Shown: piece after piece, positions 9,625 through 19,882 of the stretch
Layout of the letters: the number at the start of each line of letters is the position of its first letter
Numbering within the stretch: the first letter of the stretch is position 1
NCBI GenBank assembly: GCA_021234155.1
Contig: JAJEKV010000017.1
Location: forward strand, 3,456,024-3,520,023
Source: Isoetes taiwanensis
Taxonomy: Eukaryota > Streptophyta > Lycopodiopsida > Isoetales > Isoetaceae
DNA: 64,000 bases
Direction of reading: 5' to 3'
Notes under the pieces: model-generated
The model's input: the letters and a program-made list of their open reading frames with translations, nothing else
The model's database searches: none
What the model was told of the DNA's origin: nothing
Made by a program: the position numbers and the translations under genes

Positions 9625-10899
9625 CTTGCTAGTTTTTTTTTTTTTTTTTAGTCCATAGGGTTTTAGAGCTGGGTTTTTGGTATTGCTCGGGGAGCCAAAG
9701 CGCCTCCCGGGCGCTTTTGCCCAAGTGAATCGCACCATTAGTTTCCCTGGATTCGATCAGCTCAGCAGGATGGTTGAACTCAGGTCAGGAGGAGCCACCC
9801 AAGGATCAGGTATTTGGTCAATTTAATAGCTTAAACCGTCTTCTAGTCATAGAATCAGCAAGTTTAGCCTATTAAATTGCCCATAGCAGCTATCTAGATC
9901 TCTAGATCCCAGACACTAACTAAAGAACCTAACTCTATGATATAGATTAGATCTAGTTCTTTAGTTCTTCTGTGATGTACATGGATGATGTATCTCTGTG
10001 AACTCCTTGTATTGGGAAGGGGGGTAGAGGCCCTAAAGCTTGGTAGTTGATGCTCCTAGAGTAGCCCTCTAGCACTGCTTGTAGATTCGCCTATGTCACG
10101 GGAACCACACACAGTTGTGGGTGAAGGGGCCAGGTGGCTAAGAAGGAGGTTCATGTCGACTCTTGAATGACCCCTACGGTGTGTAAGGCCTACCGGGGAT
10201 CATTGTGACTAGGCCTAATGGCTTACCGAGTGTGGGTAAGGCATGGGCTCATTTGCCCGTAAAGTGGTGTACACTTTCCGGTGGGTTTGATCGAATCTGA
10301 GGCGGTGGCCCTCTAGTCGCCTTGAGTCGGCATCATGCGGATCTGCGGAGGGGCGATCCCTTCCTGCCCCTCCGGGGCGGGAGGATGAGACCCGGGGAAT
10401 AGCCCCTTTGGCTATGCATCCGTGAACTCTGATCGAGTCCCAACACTTTTCAGCCTACTCTGCAAAGTGTGTGCACGGGAGGAGGCGGATGGAGTGGACA
10501 ACCCTATGCTATGTTCATATGCCAGCCAAATCCATTGCCATGAATTCTGTCTGCAATGAACTCTGGAGACCCAAGCCGTCAGTCATCCCCTGGAGTCTGA
10601 GCCTTGGGTAGGATTCCCCATATGTATTGTGCTCACCTTGTTTATCTTGGATGTGATGGACCACCCTTGAGGTGGGTATGTGCTTATGTTCTATCTTGAC
10701 ATGTATGTTTACGCTTCGCTGACTAGGTAGGCCCGAGGGAGGCGAGGGGTAGAATGACACCTTCACTCTTCCCACTGGGACTCGTTACAGGTGCAGTGAT
10801 ATGTGGAGGGCCCTGTATCAGTGTGGAGCTGGTATGGGGGGAGAACTCCTGTTTGTGTACGGTGTGGGCACGCAGGTATGCAGTAAGGGGCGTCCGCGG

Positions 10900-10911
10900 T
10901 GGTATCAGAGC
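10900..10911 (+). other. Primer-binding site, initiator tRNA-Met type
   Basis: TGGTATCAGAGC begins within two bases of the LTR end and complements the 3' end of plant initiator tRNA-Met, the usual minus-strand primer of Ty3/gypsy elements. Confidence 0.95.
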
Positions 10912-11102
10912 AATGTTCTTGGAGACCAAGAGCAAAAGCACTGGCCATGCTCCCAGTAGTACTAACTTGATAGGATCCTCAAGCCTCGAAAAGTGGGAAA
11001 TTTTTTTCTCATTTTTGTAGTTTATGCTAAGCTAGTAACAATTAAGTGAATTGGAACTTGATAAGACTAAAAAGAATGAGCCAAAAACTTCCCAAGTGAG
11101 GT

Positions 11103-11155
11103 GGTCTCACAGCTCGCGCCTGGTCAAAGAACTAAAATTTAGTTTTTGGGGAGGC
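11103..11155 (+). other. Cassette 1 hairpin A (3' arm eroded)
   Basis: Begins GGTCTCACAGCTCGCGCC, then GGTC, then an inner stem ACTAAAATTTAGTTTTT. The closing arm is degraded (GGGGAGGCAATTT) compared with the other three copies. Same family as 11289-11357, 13016-13084 and 13213-13283. Confidence 0.7.
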
Positions 11156-11288
11156 AATTTATGAACATCGAAACAAGATCACCAAAACATGATGAATTTG
11201 GGAAAAGTAATGTGGTAAGGCTAGTTCTAAGATAGGAATTAATTAGAATAGCATGTTTTAATTACCTAAATAACCTAGAAATGTATGA

Positions 11289-11357
11289 GATCTCACAGCT
11301 CGTGCCTGGTCTAAAAACTAAACTTTAGTTTTTGAGCGAGGCGCAAGCTGTGAGACC
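11289..11357 (+). other. Cassette 1 hairpin B
   Basis: The 5' arm TCTCACAGCTCGTGCCT pairs with the 3' arm AGGCGCAAGCTGTGAGA (one mismatch, one G.U). Inside, AAAAACTAAA pairs with TTTAGTTTTT. The whole is a ~69-nt two-part stem-loop 100 bp upstream of a TATA box. Confidence 0.8.
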
Positions 11358-11459
11358 AATAAATAGGAAAAGTCTGAAATAAGTGTAAATTTTAATTAAA
11401 TAGGTGCTTTAGCATGTTAAATAGAGCAACTTGAATTTTTGACCTAAAACTTCCAAAGC

Positions 11460-11468
11460 TATAAATAG
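11460..11468 (+). promoter_or_regulatory. TATA box of cassette 1 (TATAAATAG)
   Basis: A consensus plant TATA box 97 bp before an ATG at 11565 and about 100 bp after the second hairpin. Cassette 2 has the same word at the equivalent place, which supports an internal promoter. No transcription data. Confidence 0.55.
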
Positions 11469-11564
11469 ATGTAGACCCCCTCGTTTCCGTCCCAGCCCTA
11501 GAAATCCGGCTCTCCGCGCTTAGGCGATCTTTGGGTCTTGAGATCGATCGGCGAACCGTAAAAC

Positions 11565-12620
11565 ATGGCCCGAACCAAGCGGACCCGCCGGGAAGCGTCG
11601 TCCAGGCGAAACCACCAGCGCCACAGATGCTGACATCATTCGGAAGATGCTTCGTGAGAGGCTCGCGAAAGGGGGTCGTTCGCCTTCGAGCGAGGAAGAC
11701 ATCTCAGAAGATCAAGATACATCTGATCTGATTGATGTCTTCAATCAGCAAGTGGATCAGGACGAAGCTACATCACCAACCTCCATGGACGAGGAGACAA
11801 GGGAGGCATCACGAGGAAATAGGCGGGGAGATTAGAGAGCGAGGAAAAGCGGGGACCACTCGATCGTAAGAAAGAGGTCCTCGAAGGCGAAGAAGAGGCG
11901 GCACATCGGGAGAGGAGGGACAAAAGAGCACCAAGAGCACTGCAGCCGAGACTTGAGCAGCCAGGAGAAGCAGACCTGCGAGGTTCATTAGGAAGTATGA
12001 AGCGGGAGAAGAAGAGGGGAAGAAAGAAGAAGAGGAAGAGGGAAGAGGAGGAGCGAAGCGAGCCGGAGAAGAAGAAGGCGAAGGGCAAATTCATGGAGGG
12101 CACAAAGGAAGGTGAAGGGCGTCCCACCAAGGAAAAGGCCTAACCCCAAGATCGTCATCAAAGGATGACGAAGCCGGCGAACCTCCAAACCCCTCCAGAG
12201 CGACTCTTCGGCCGGGGACTTCAACCCCAGCTGCCGGTGGAAGCTCTTCCAAACCCCAGGTGACGAGCAAGTAGTACGGCGGTCGGTGCGAGAGCAGCCC
12301 AGCCCGGGATCAAGTCGCGAAGCCCACGAAAACTCGGCTTGGGGCCGGAAGAAACACCCACGACCTGCAGAAGCCTATGTCTGAGGCCGGGTCAAGATAT
12401 CTGAAAGGAAGATGAGGGAGCCACAGGCGATATGAAGAAGTGGGAGGCGTCGCTGTTAAAGTACTATGAAGAAAACAGGGTCAGGTTCATCGAGGGAGGG
12501 CGACCAACGAAGCAACAAACCTTAAAGCCGCCACCACCAAAGCCCAAGGCCCCCAAGCCGCCACCCAAGAAGAAGATTGGCCGGGAAGGAGGTGGAGAGA
12601 GAGCTGGCTGGGGAGATTAG
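11565..12620 (+). pseudogene. Chromovirus extra ORF 1: charged, Lys/Pro-rich protein, frameshifted
   Basis: The ATG at 11565 opens MARTKRTRREASSR, and the frame stops after 22 codons. Coding resumes in the next frame (11647-11835) with DISEDQDTSDLIDVFNQQVD and an acidic middle. A very basic segment follows (11997-12143, MKREKKRGRKKKRKREEEE, a likely nuclear localisation signal). A last frame (12432-12620) holds MKKWEASLLKYYEENRVRF followed by a Pro/Lys-rich tail. Several frameshifts separate the parts, so the original product was perhaps 300-350 residues. No known domain. The protein is not gag: a canonical gag domain lies 4 kb further on. Codon composition is G/A-rich, like the element's other frames. 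Confidence 0.45.
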
Positions 12621-13010
12621 GCACTTCAGTAGCAGCCAGCGGACTTCTAATTCCCAGAGCCCCTTTGCTCGGTTAGTTCGAGAAGTGATGTGAGGCCCTC
12701 TGGGGCCGGACTTGAAGTCCGCGCGGCCGGTATGGGCAATGCGAGAAGCGGCTGAAGCAAAAATAGTGCAACACTTGAAGATTCAACAGCTTACCTTGTT
12801 TTCCGCCAAGCGAGTAACCCTCATGCGACAAGACATGAGTCTTGCGAGCCGCATAAAGGGAGAACGCCCTTAGAAGTTTTTGTAACTAATTGAAATTTTT
12901 TGTAATATAGAGCAATTTTGTGTACTTTAATTGCCTGAACTTGATTAATTAGGACAAATTAGTAAGTTTTAGCTTTTATTTCAGCAAAATAGGGCATTTG
13001 CAGACCGAAA
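12621..13010 (+). other. AT-rich tail of cassette 1
   Basis: After the last coding-like frame the DNA turns AT-rich with GAAGTTTTTGTAACTAATTG and TTTTTTGTAATATAG. A similar GAAGTTTTAATTTTGTAATA follows cassette 2 (about 15158-15180), suggesting equivalent 3' ends. No polyadenylation signal can be proven. Confidence 0.35.
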
Positions 13011-13015
13011 GGCGT

Positions 13016-13084
13016 GATGTCTCACAGCTCGCGCCTGGTCAAGAAACTAAATTTTAGTTTTTGGCGATGCAAAGCTGTGAGACC
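13016..13084 (+). other. Cassette 2 hairpin A
   Basis: Same family as the cassette 1 hairpins: TCTCACAGCTCGCGCC opens, GCAAAGCTGTGAGACC closes, inner stem AACTAAA/TTTAGTT. Spacing to the next copy is about 197 bp, against 186 bp between the two copies of cassette 1. Confidence 0.78.
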
Positions 13085-13212
13085 TTATAAAACTTGCCCA
13101 AAACGGCTCCAAATTGACCAAATAAGGGGTCCATTCTATCTGATTTGATGAGCCCATCATCCTTACACCCTTAGTTTACCCAAATTAGACACGTTTTGAT
13201 CCAAATGAGACT

Positions 13213-13283
13213 GATGTCTCACAGCTCGCGCCTGGTCGAAGAACTAAACTTTAGTTTTTGGCGAGGCGCAAGTTGTGAGAACC
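13213..13283 (+). other. Cassette 2 hairpin B
   Basis: TCTCACAGCTCGCGCCT pairs with AGGCGCAAGTTGTGAGA. Compared with 11289-11357, one pair is G.U instead of G-C and another C-G instead of U.G, so pairing is kept while sequence varies at two positions. The inner stem AAGAACTAAA/TTTAGTTTTT is retained. Confidence 0.8.
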
Positions 13284-13469
13284 TACCATTTCTTCACGGG
13301 ACTTGTCCAAACCATCTTCAACTTTGTTGTATAGCATCCTTTTATAATCCAACCATGTTCAAACACTTGAGCTAGTCTTCAAATTCCCATTTTGACCTCA
13401 GTATAGGCTAGGATTACCCAACCTCAGGAATTTTCCAAGTCATCCAAAAATTAGGGTTTCCCCCTTATC

Positions 13470-13478
13470 TATAAATAG
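13470..13478 (+). promoter_or_regulatory. TATA box of cassette 2 (TATAAATAG)
   Basis: An identical word to cassette 1, 113 bp before the ATG at 13591 and about 190 bp after the second hairpin. It is followed by a C/T-rich CCCTCATTCC, a plausible initiation region. Confidence 0.6.
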
Positions 13479-13590
13479 GTCCCTCATTCCTCAAATAGCA
13501 CCCTACAAGTCTGCTCCTGCTGCTTTCGGCCCGATTTCCCAGCATACGAGGCTCTTGCAACCGTTTGATACCCTCTTCCGCAATTAACCA

Positions 13591-15092
13591 ATGGCAACCT
13601 CTGATTTTCGCAGATGGTACAGCGCCAGCGCTCATGCTGCCGAGGCCGACATCGACCAAATCTTCTATATCTTCAGGAAGGAGGTAGATGTCCAAGCAAC
13701 CTTGCACGCAACCCCAGCTTACAGTAGAGTCTTGACTGAGTTCCAAGCTAGGGTAGAACCAGCACTAGTGCAGCTCCCCCCTTGCGTAGGGTACTTTGTT
13801 CCTAGGCAATCCCTGCAAGCAGCCTTAGGCGATGTCCCAAACATTGCCAAGTACCTGACAAACAAAGCGCAGCGCACGCCCGAGCCAATGGTCCTAACTG
13901 TCAATAGGACCAAATATTTCTCTTTTAACACTGCCTTGGCAATCTTTCTCACCCACCGTGCCGAGAACACCGTGGGGAAAACCTCCATTCCCCCCATGGA
14001 CGTGGACCCATTAGCCATAGCAGCAGAGCAACGGCTCCTTACGCCAATATGAGCGGGGAGCGGGGAAGGAAAAGAAGAGGAGGACTCAGAGGAACAGGAA
14101 TCAGAGGAAGAGGAAGACTTCGTTGAGCTCGACCCAGCAGAGGAGCGGCGACAAGCAGAACAAGAGTGGCAGGACTTCGAGAGAAGCCGGCAAACTCTTA
14201 GAGTCGCGCCACCCCTTGGGCTAGGCATTACAAGCCTAGCCCCCATTATTGTCGGCGAGGAGTTTGCTTCAAAAGCGACATCCAAAACCTCGGAGTCGCG
14301 GGGAAAGGGAGTACAGACCGAAGAGTTGCTGCACCAACTCCGAAGAGCGGACCTGGGCGACTTCATCGTCCGAGGAGCATCGACTTCCCCCTCCAAGTAA
14401 GGGAAGGGAAGTCGACACTTACAGGAGAGTCCACCTCAGACATCCAAGCCTACAGCAGCCGACCCTCCGGGAGGCCGATTATGGAGGCAGACAAGGCCGA
14501 AGCAAACTACCGACGGAGGAAGAGTTCCTTGCCTTACGAGGAGCGGATGGGGATCCTTCACAGCGACCTCGAACATCGGCGGCAAGCTCTTCGGCTAACA
14601 CCTCCCGGGAGAGAAGAGGTGACCTCGGGGAGGGCTTGGCCAACAGTCAGAGACTACAGGGAGCTCACCACGGTGGAGGTTGATGACTTTGCAAGCAGAC
14701 ACAGAGCTGGATACCGAGTGGCCGAGGACCCGTCTCGCAACGACAGGTCGTTGCGATATTACCTTCCCCTGCTCATGGATGGAAGAATAGCGGTAATTCA
14801 CCGCAAATTCACCCCCAGAGGCGAGGAAGGAGTATCGATGCTAATCGCACTCTCAGGATTTGGGCGGCATGCGCGGTTGCCCCTCAACACCGAGTATGCC
14901 ATCCTAGTAAAGAGAGCGATAGCACTCGATGTTTTCGACTTCGCCATACCTTACAGGCGGCAGGGAAGACTGGCGGTGACCGCAGCTTATACCTCCGACC
15001 GCAGAGTGGAAGACTTGGCGAGAGCTTTGCAAGGGGGATCTTCAGCCAACATCCTTAGGAACTTGGGTCATTCAGTGGAACAGCCCAAGTGA
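13591..15092 (+). pseudogene. Chromovirus extra ORF 2: ~500-residue protein of unknown family
   Basis: The ATG at 13591 (context CCAATGGC) opens MATSDFRRWYSASAHAAEAD. The frame runs to 14400 with a single TGA at 14050-14052, then continues in the +1 frame to a TGA at 15090-15092 (an ATG at 14481 lies inside this part). Read together it is about 500 codons. The N-terminal 150 residues look globular (IDQIFYIFRKEVDVQATLHA). An acidic linker follows (EEDSEEQESEEEEDFVELD) and then a second globular part with YRVAEDPSRNDRSLRYYLPL and VLVKR-like, YRRQGRLAVTAAY blocks. No gag, protease, envelope or chromodomain pattern is seen and no membrane segment. It sits between its own TATA box and gag, in the sense orientation. 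Extra ORFs are known in some plant Ty3 lineages (Tat/Ogre) but are unusual for chromoviruses. One stop and one frameshift break it. Confidence 0.55.
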
Positions 15093-15364
15093 AAAAGTTC
15101 CTAGAGGATAATCCATCCTATCGGCGGCATCAAGAATAATTAGCAGTCTTGATCCCGGAAGTTTTAATTTTGTAATAACATATTATAAATATGAATATAA
15201 TTTCTTTTGCACTATAAATGTTTTGTTGATGTATTTTGTGTCCCCAACTATACCAACAAACATAAATAATGCAAGAGAACAAGTAAAACTAACCATATAG
15301 CCACGAACTACTTGTGTATGCAGCTAGAGGCCTAAGCTCAGGGGAACGACAACGCCGAGAACTT
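15093..15364 (+). other. AT-rich spacer between extra ORF 2 and gag
   Basis: Contains GAAGTTTTAATTTTGTAATA, several TATAAAT words (15182, 15213) and no coding frame. It may hold the 3' end of cassette 2 and upstream signals for gag. Confidence 0.4.
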
Positions 15365-16600
15365 ATGGAAGAGCGAGAGTCCACCAGGCCCGCGGAGACA
15401 AAGGAACTGTTGTTCGAGGAATTTGGAGCCATCACCCCGAAGAGGAAATATCTCGGATGAGAACGGACTGGAGCAGGATAAAGGCTTTCTTTGTCCGCAA
15501 GTAGGGAGGAGGGGAGCTGGTGGGCAACCCTCAGTTGCCTCAAGCATCAGTTCGGAAAACAGGAAGAGACAAGAAGAGAAGCAAGAGGAGGAGGTCCCCC
15601 AGCTCAGAATCCTCCGACTCAAGTTCAGATTCAGAATCCGACTCAGAGGAAGAGGAAGATCAGACCCAGGACCGAACAGATGCAAGGCAAAGAAACCCGG
15701 CAGATGCAAGGCGGAGGGACGCCATAGATGGACGACAAAGGGACACCAGAGCCTCTGACTACCAGAAGAAGGTAGATTCTGCACTAGGCAATGTATGGAA
15801 GGCCCGGAAACTGGAACAGTTCTCGGGGGAGAACAGGTCAGGATTAGAAGCAGAGGCATGGCTGGACGAAATGAGTGAGTACGGCAATGCTTATGGCATG
15901 AAGGATAAAGACAAAGGCAGAGTGGCAACAGCCAACTTGAAAGAGCCGCCGCGGATTTGGTGGAAGGGTTATGCAAAGGCACATGGCTTAAGCAGGGATG
16001 CTTGTAAGTTCAGAAAGTTTGCTAAAGCCTTCAAGCGCCATTACGTCCCAAGGGAACATAAGTCCAGTATGATGCAGCAGTTTTACAGGTTGCAGCAAGG
16101 CAACAAATCTGTCCAGAAATATACAGAGGAATTCATGAGGCTGAGGCTGTATGTGCCAAAGTTGGGTGAGAAACATGCAGTAGAAAGCTACATTGAGGGC
16201 CTGAATGAGGAGATCCGCAAGCTTGTAAGAGCAATAAATCCTAAAGAGCGATGTCGAAGCGAGAGTCCAAGGCAATAAGCTTGCAAGGAACAGGACCTCA
16301 GAATAGCGGGCAGAGGCTGCAGCATCACCAGGATAAAGGCAAGGCAACAGGGAGTTATAGCCCTAGGGCAGCCAGTCCAGGTCCAGCTAGAGCCCCATAT
16401 GGCGGCAATCAGGGGAAGCAGCAGGAGAAAAAGCAGGTGTCCTTCAAGGACAAACAGGAGGGGTCAAACTACTCCAAAGCAGTGCGATCCTTTTTGCAGG
16501 CTATGCCCAAGGAAAAGAGACAGGAGTGCATAGAAAAGCAGCTTTGCTTCAGGTGCTTCCAGCCAGGGCATAGGGACGGTGGCGCGCCCCTCGTCATGAG
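15365..16600 (+). pseudogene. gag: Chromovirus gag
   Basis: An ATG at 15365 (MEERESTRPAETKELLFEEF) gives a plausible N-terminus, followed by a frameshift. The long frame 15520-16278 carries an Arg/Ser/Glu-rich linker and then the Retrotrans_gag capsid domain (KLEQFSGENRSGLEAEAWLD, PPRIWWKGYA, FKRHYVPREHKSSMMQQFYR, SVQKYTEEFMRLR, VESYIEGLNEEIR). After another frameshift a basic region leads to a zinc knuckle start (CFRCFQPGHR, about 16545-16574); its last Cys is lost in a disturbed stretch. Gag forms the cytoplasmic particle that packages the element RNA. At least three frame breaks. Confidence 0.8.
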
Positions 16601-16689
16601 TGCGGCGCTAGCGAGTTGGGAGATTGGGAGATCTGCGGCGGCGGCGGCGAAGAAGCCCGCGACTACATTCGGGGTGAGTGTCATATCTT

Positions 16690-17133
16690 TGCCTTAATAG
16701 ATCTGAGCAAGCGGAGAGCGGTATAAAGTAATTTCCACGGTAGGGAAGGCTAAGACCAAGTCCTTCATAGTCTTGATAGACTTCGAAGTAGCCATAACTT
16801 TGCATCCCCGGAATGGTTCAAATGTTGAAGTTGAAACCGCTAAAGTCAAAGCCAAGGCCCGTTGTCTTAGCAAGTGGAGCGATAAGAAGGCGCAGGCGGG
16901 CAAAGAGAATTAACCGACATCGACTTGCGGGGATTAATATCGGATGGGGCAGAAGTAATGGGCATTGGCAAATACGACTTGATCATAGGAATGGAGTACC
17001 TTGGACCAGCGGGGGCCATTATTGATTGTGGAAGCGGAAGGTGACCTTCCCAACACCCGGCGGCAAGATCATTGAGATCCGGGTAAAAAGTTGTTCCCAT
17101 CATGCGGTGTATGTCTTCTAAGCGGCTATTCAA
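16690..17133 (+). pseudogene. Chromovirus protease remnant
   Basis: The expected retropepsin active site (DSG/DTG) is not intact: the matching stretch reads IVLIDFEVAITL. The conserved C-terminal block is clear at about 16970-17030 (GKYDLIIGMEYLGPAGAIID), equivalent to the YDVILGMDWL block of Ty3 proteases. Stops and shifts separate the parts, so the protease is inactive as read. Confidence 0.6.
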
Positions 17134-18153
17134 GTGCATCAAAAGCGGCGGGTAGCATACATCTTCAAGCTTGAGATTGATGAACCGGAGTCAGAAGAAA
17201 GCAAAGAAGACAAGGTGCTCAGCAAGTTGCCAAAGCAAATAGCTAAGCTGATCACGGAATTCCATGATCTCTTTCCAGACGAGATCAAGCAGCTTCCTCC
17301 TTACAGGGGAGTCGAGTGTGAGATAGCACTCGAACCGGGAACAAAGCCGACAAGCAAGGCTCCATATAGAATGACAACGCAGGAGTTGTCGGAGCTAAAG
17401 AAGCAGTTACAGGAGCTGCTCGACCTAGGCTTCATTAGACCTAGTGTCTCGCCATTTGGAGCGCCCATTCTCTTCGTTAAGAAGAAGGAGGGTAGTTTAA
17501 GGATGTGCATAGACTATAGGCAATTGAATAAGCACACCATTAAGAACAAGTATGCACTCCCAAGATCAGATGACTTGATGGATCAGCTACAAGGAGCAAG
17601 GATCTTCTCCAAAATCGACTTAAGGTCAGGTTATCATCAGATCCGGATAAAGGAAGAAGATATCCATAAAACCGCCGCCTTGAGCGGTATGGGCATTATG
17701 AGTTCACGGTAATGCCTTTCGGCTTATCAAATGCCCCTTGCGGCGTTCATGAGGCTCATGAGCGATATCTTCGAGGGAGTTCCTAGACACCTTTGTGATT
17801 GTTTTCTTTGGCGACATTTTGGTGTATAGCAGATCCCTTGAAGAGCATGTACAACACTTGAGAAGAGTCTTTGGAGAAGTGAAGAGGCACCGGTTATGCG
17901 CCAAGTTGTCGAAGTGCCGCCGCGAATGGAGAAGGTGGAATACCTTGGTCATGTGATCTCGGCGAGAAGGAATCTCGGCGGATCCGCCAAGATTGAAGCA
18001 GATGAATTGGTGGCGGCCCGAAGAATGTGCATGAAGTCAGAAGTTTTCTCGGCCTAGCAGGGTACTACAGGAAGTTCGTGAAGAACTTTGCTAAGATAGC
18101 GGCCCCGTTAACAGACTTGACGAGGAGGAGAAGGTGAAAAGATTGGGCGAGCA
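17134..18153 (+). pseudogene. pol: Chromovirus reverse transcriptase
   Basis: 17134-17700 reads as the RT fingers/palm: [74 protein letters not shown]. Frame breaks follow near 17680, 17740, 17785, 17930 and 17985. The catalytic box corresponding to FFDDIL (about 17806-17822) reads VFFGDIL, so the first Asp of the pair is Gly. LEEHVQHLRRVF and AGYYRKFVKNFAKIAAPLTD mark the C-terminal end. RT copies the element RNA into DNA. This copy cannot be active as read. Confidence 0.88.
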
Positions 18154-18640
18154 TTGGCACAAAAAAGCCCGCTGGGGTTTGAATTGTTGAAGGAAGCCTT
18201 AACAACCGCCCCAGTCTTAACCCTGCCGGACCCAGAGAAAGATAAGCTTGTAGCCACAGACGCGAGTAAGATAGCTACAGGTGCAGTGCTCATGCAAGAA
18301 GAGCGTGTGGTAGCGTATGATTCCAGGAAGATGAACGACGCCGAAACGCGCTACCCCACCCACGACCAGGAATTGCTTGCGGTTGTCAGGGCATTAAGAA
18401 TTTGGAGGCACTATCTTTTGGGAAGGAAGTTCCAATTGGATACTGACCATCAAAGCCTCCAGTATGTATTCACGCAACCACACCTCAACCTGAGGCAGAG
18501 AAGGTGGATGGAGTTCCTTGAAGAGTATGACTTTGATATAGTCTACAAGCCAGGGAAGCTCAATGTGGTAGCGGATGCGCTTTCAAGGCATCCCCTGACA
18601 ACTAGAGTACATTGCAATGCAATTTCGACGCTCTCCAGCG
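18154..18640 (+). pseudogene. pol: Chromovirus RNase H domain
   Basis: Follows RT in one long open frame (18154-19239). Blocks typical of Ty3 RNase H are present: KLVATDASKIATGAVLMQ (first catalytic Asp), ETRYPTHDQELLAVVRALRI (Glu), RKFQLDTDHQSLQYV (Asp), and the connection block RRWMEFLEEYDFDIVYKPGK ending in ADALSRHP. This segment is better preserved than RT. Confidence 0.88.
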
Positions 18641-18699
18641 ACTTTGGTAAGAAGATTGAAGAGTCTTTGCCAACGGATGTGGATTTCAGAGAAGTATGG

Positions 18700-19880
18700 G
18701 CAAGCCTCTCCAGGGAGGCTAGAACAGATAAAGAGCGGGAAGCCTTCAAGCATTATAAGAAGGAGGGCAACCTGTTATATCATAAGAACAAGTTGTGCGT
18801 ACCCGAATCATCAGGTGTAAGGAAATTGATCCTCCATGACACGCACAACAGCCCAATAGCTGGCCATGCGGCATTCATGAAAACATATTTCAAAGTGCGC
18901 AGCAGCTATTATTGGCCAGGAATGAAGAAGCAAGTAGCTCGCTACATCAGGGAATGTCAGCTATGCCAGCAGACGAAGGCGGAGCAGCTTCGAATTCCCG
19001 GAGCCTTAGAACCATTAGCGGTGCCAAACGCTAAGTGGGAGGTGATCAGCATGGATTTTATCACAGGGCTTCCAAGGACAGTAAGAGGGAAAGATGCCCT
19101 GATGGTGGTGGTCGACAAGTTGTCGAAGATGGCACATTTTGTGCCTTGCAAGACCACAGATACCGCTATGGATACAGCGAAGCTCTTCACCATGGCATGC
19201 CAAGGGAGATTATATCCGACAGGGATCCGAAGTTCATGAGTGCCTTTTAGCAAGACCTCTTTACGACGATTCAGACCAAGCTATCCATGAGCACGGCATA
19301 TCATCCTCAGACGGATGGCCAAACGGAGCGGACCAACAGGATTTTGGAAGACATGCTACGAAACTATGTCTGGAATAAGCAAGGCATGTGGGAAGAATTT
19401 ATTCACTTGGTGGAGTTTGCATACAATAGCACCAAGCAAGAATCATCCCAAATGTCGCCATTTATGATTAATTACGGCTATCAGTGCCTAACTCCGGACA
19501 CTTGGCACAACCCCGTGTCAAAAGTAGAAGTTTCGCAGCAGATGTTGGCCGATATGCAGCAGCTCGTGGAAGAGGTTCGAGGGTATCTGCTAGCAGCAAG
19601 AAGTCGACAAAAGAGCATCGCCGACAAACATCGAATTGTCAGAGAGTTCAAAGTTGGAGATGATGTTTGGCTCAAGATCAAGGTGAAGCAGGCGAAGCTC
19701 AGGATCGGGAATTGCAAGAAGCTTGCTCCAAGGTGGGCTGGACCTTTCAGAATAGTCAAGAGAGTAGGTAATCAATCCTACAAGTTAGATTTGCCAGCAC
19801 ACCTAAAGATTCACAAGGTCTTCCACGTAAGTTTATTGAATAAGCACACTCCAAGTCCAGACGAAGTCTTGGACACTCAA
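18700..19880 (+). pseudogene. pol: Chromovirus integrase
   Basis: The HHCC zinc-binding part is present (HDTHNSPIAGHAAFMKTYF then CQLCQQTK). The catalytic core starts WEVISMDFITGLP (first Asp). The second Asp block (ISDRDPKFMS, near 19212-19242) lies in another frame, and the Glu block (STAYHPQTDGQTERTNRILE, from 19290) in a third frame, so at least two frameshifts split the core. The GPY/F module is seen as LAPRWAGPFRIVKRVGNQSY followed by KIHKVFHVSLL. Integrase inserts the cDNA, producing the 5-bp duplications seen at the ends. Confidence 0.88.
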
Positions 19881-19882
19881 CG

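Larger units (their letters stand above)
9302..10898 (+). repeat. Chromovirus 5' LTR
   Basis: Starts TGTGACGTTC after the CCTAG duplication. It ends just before the primer-binding site; by comparison with the 3' LTR (end GACGTCACA) the last bases here are altered to GTCCGCG. About 1.6 kb. Against the 3' LTR, long blocks are identical (9397-9637 has no difference apart from the following T-run length), while other blocks (9305-9396, 9672-9718, 10075-10490, the last 30 bp) differ heavily with many CG-containing changes and indels. Confidence 0.9.

Noticed and set aside
13719-14396. Long reverse-strand frame opposite extra ORF 2
   Set aside because: Ser-rich shadow of the acidic, codon-biased plus-strand frame.
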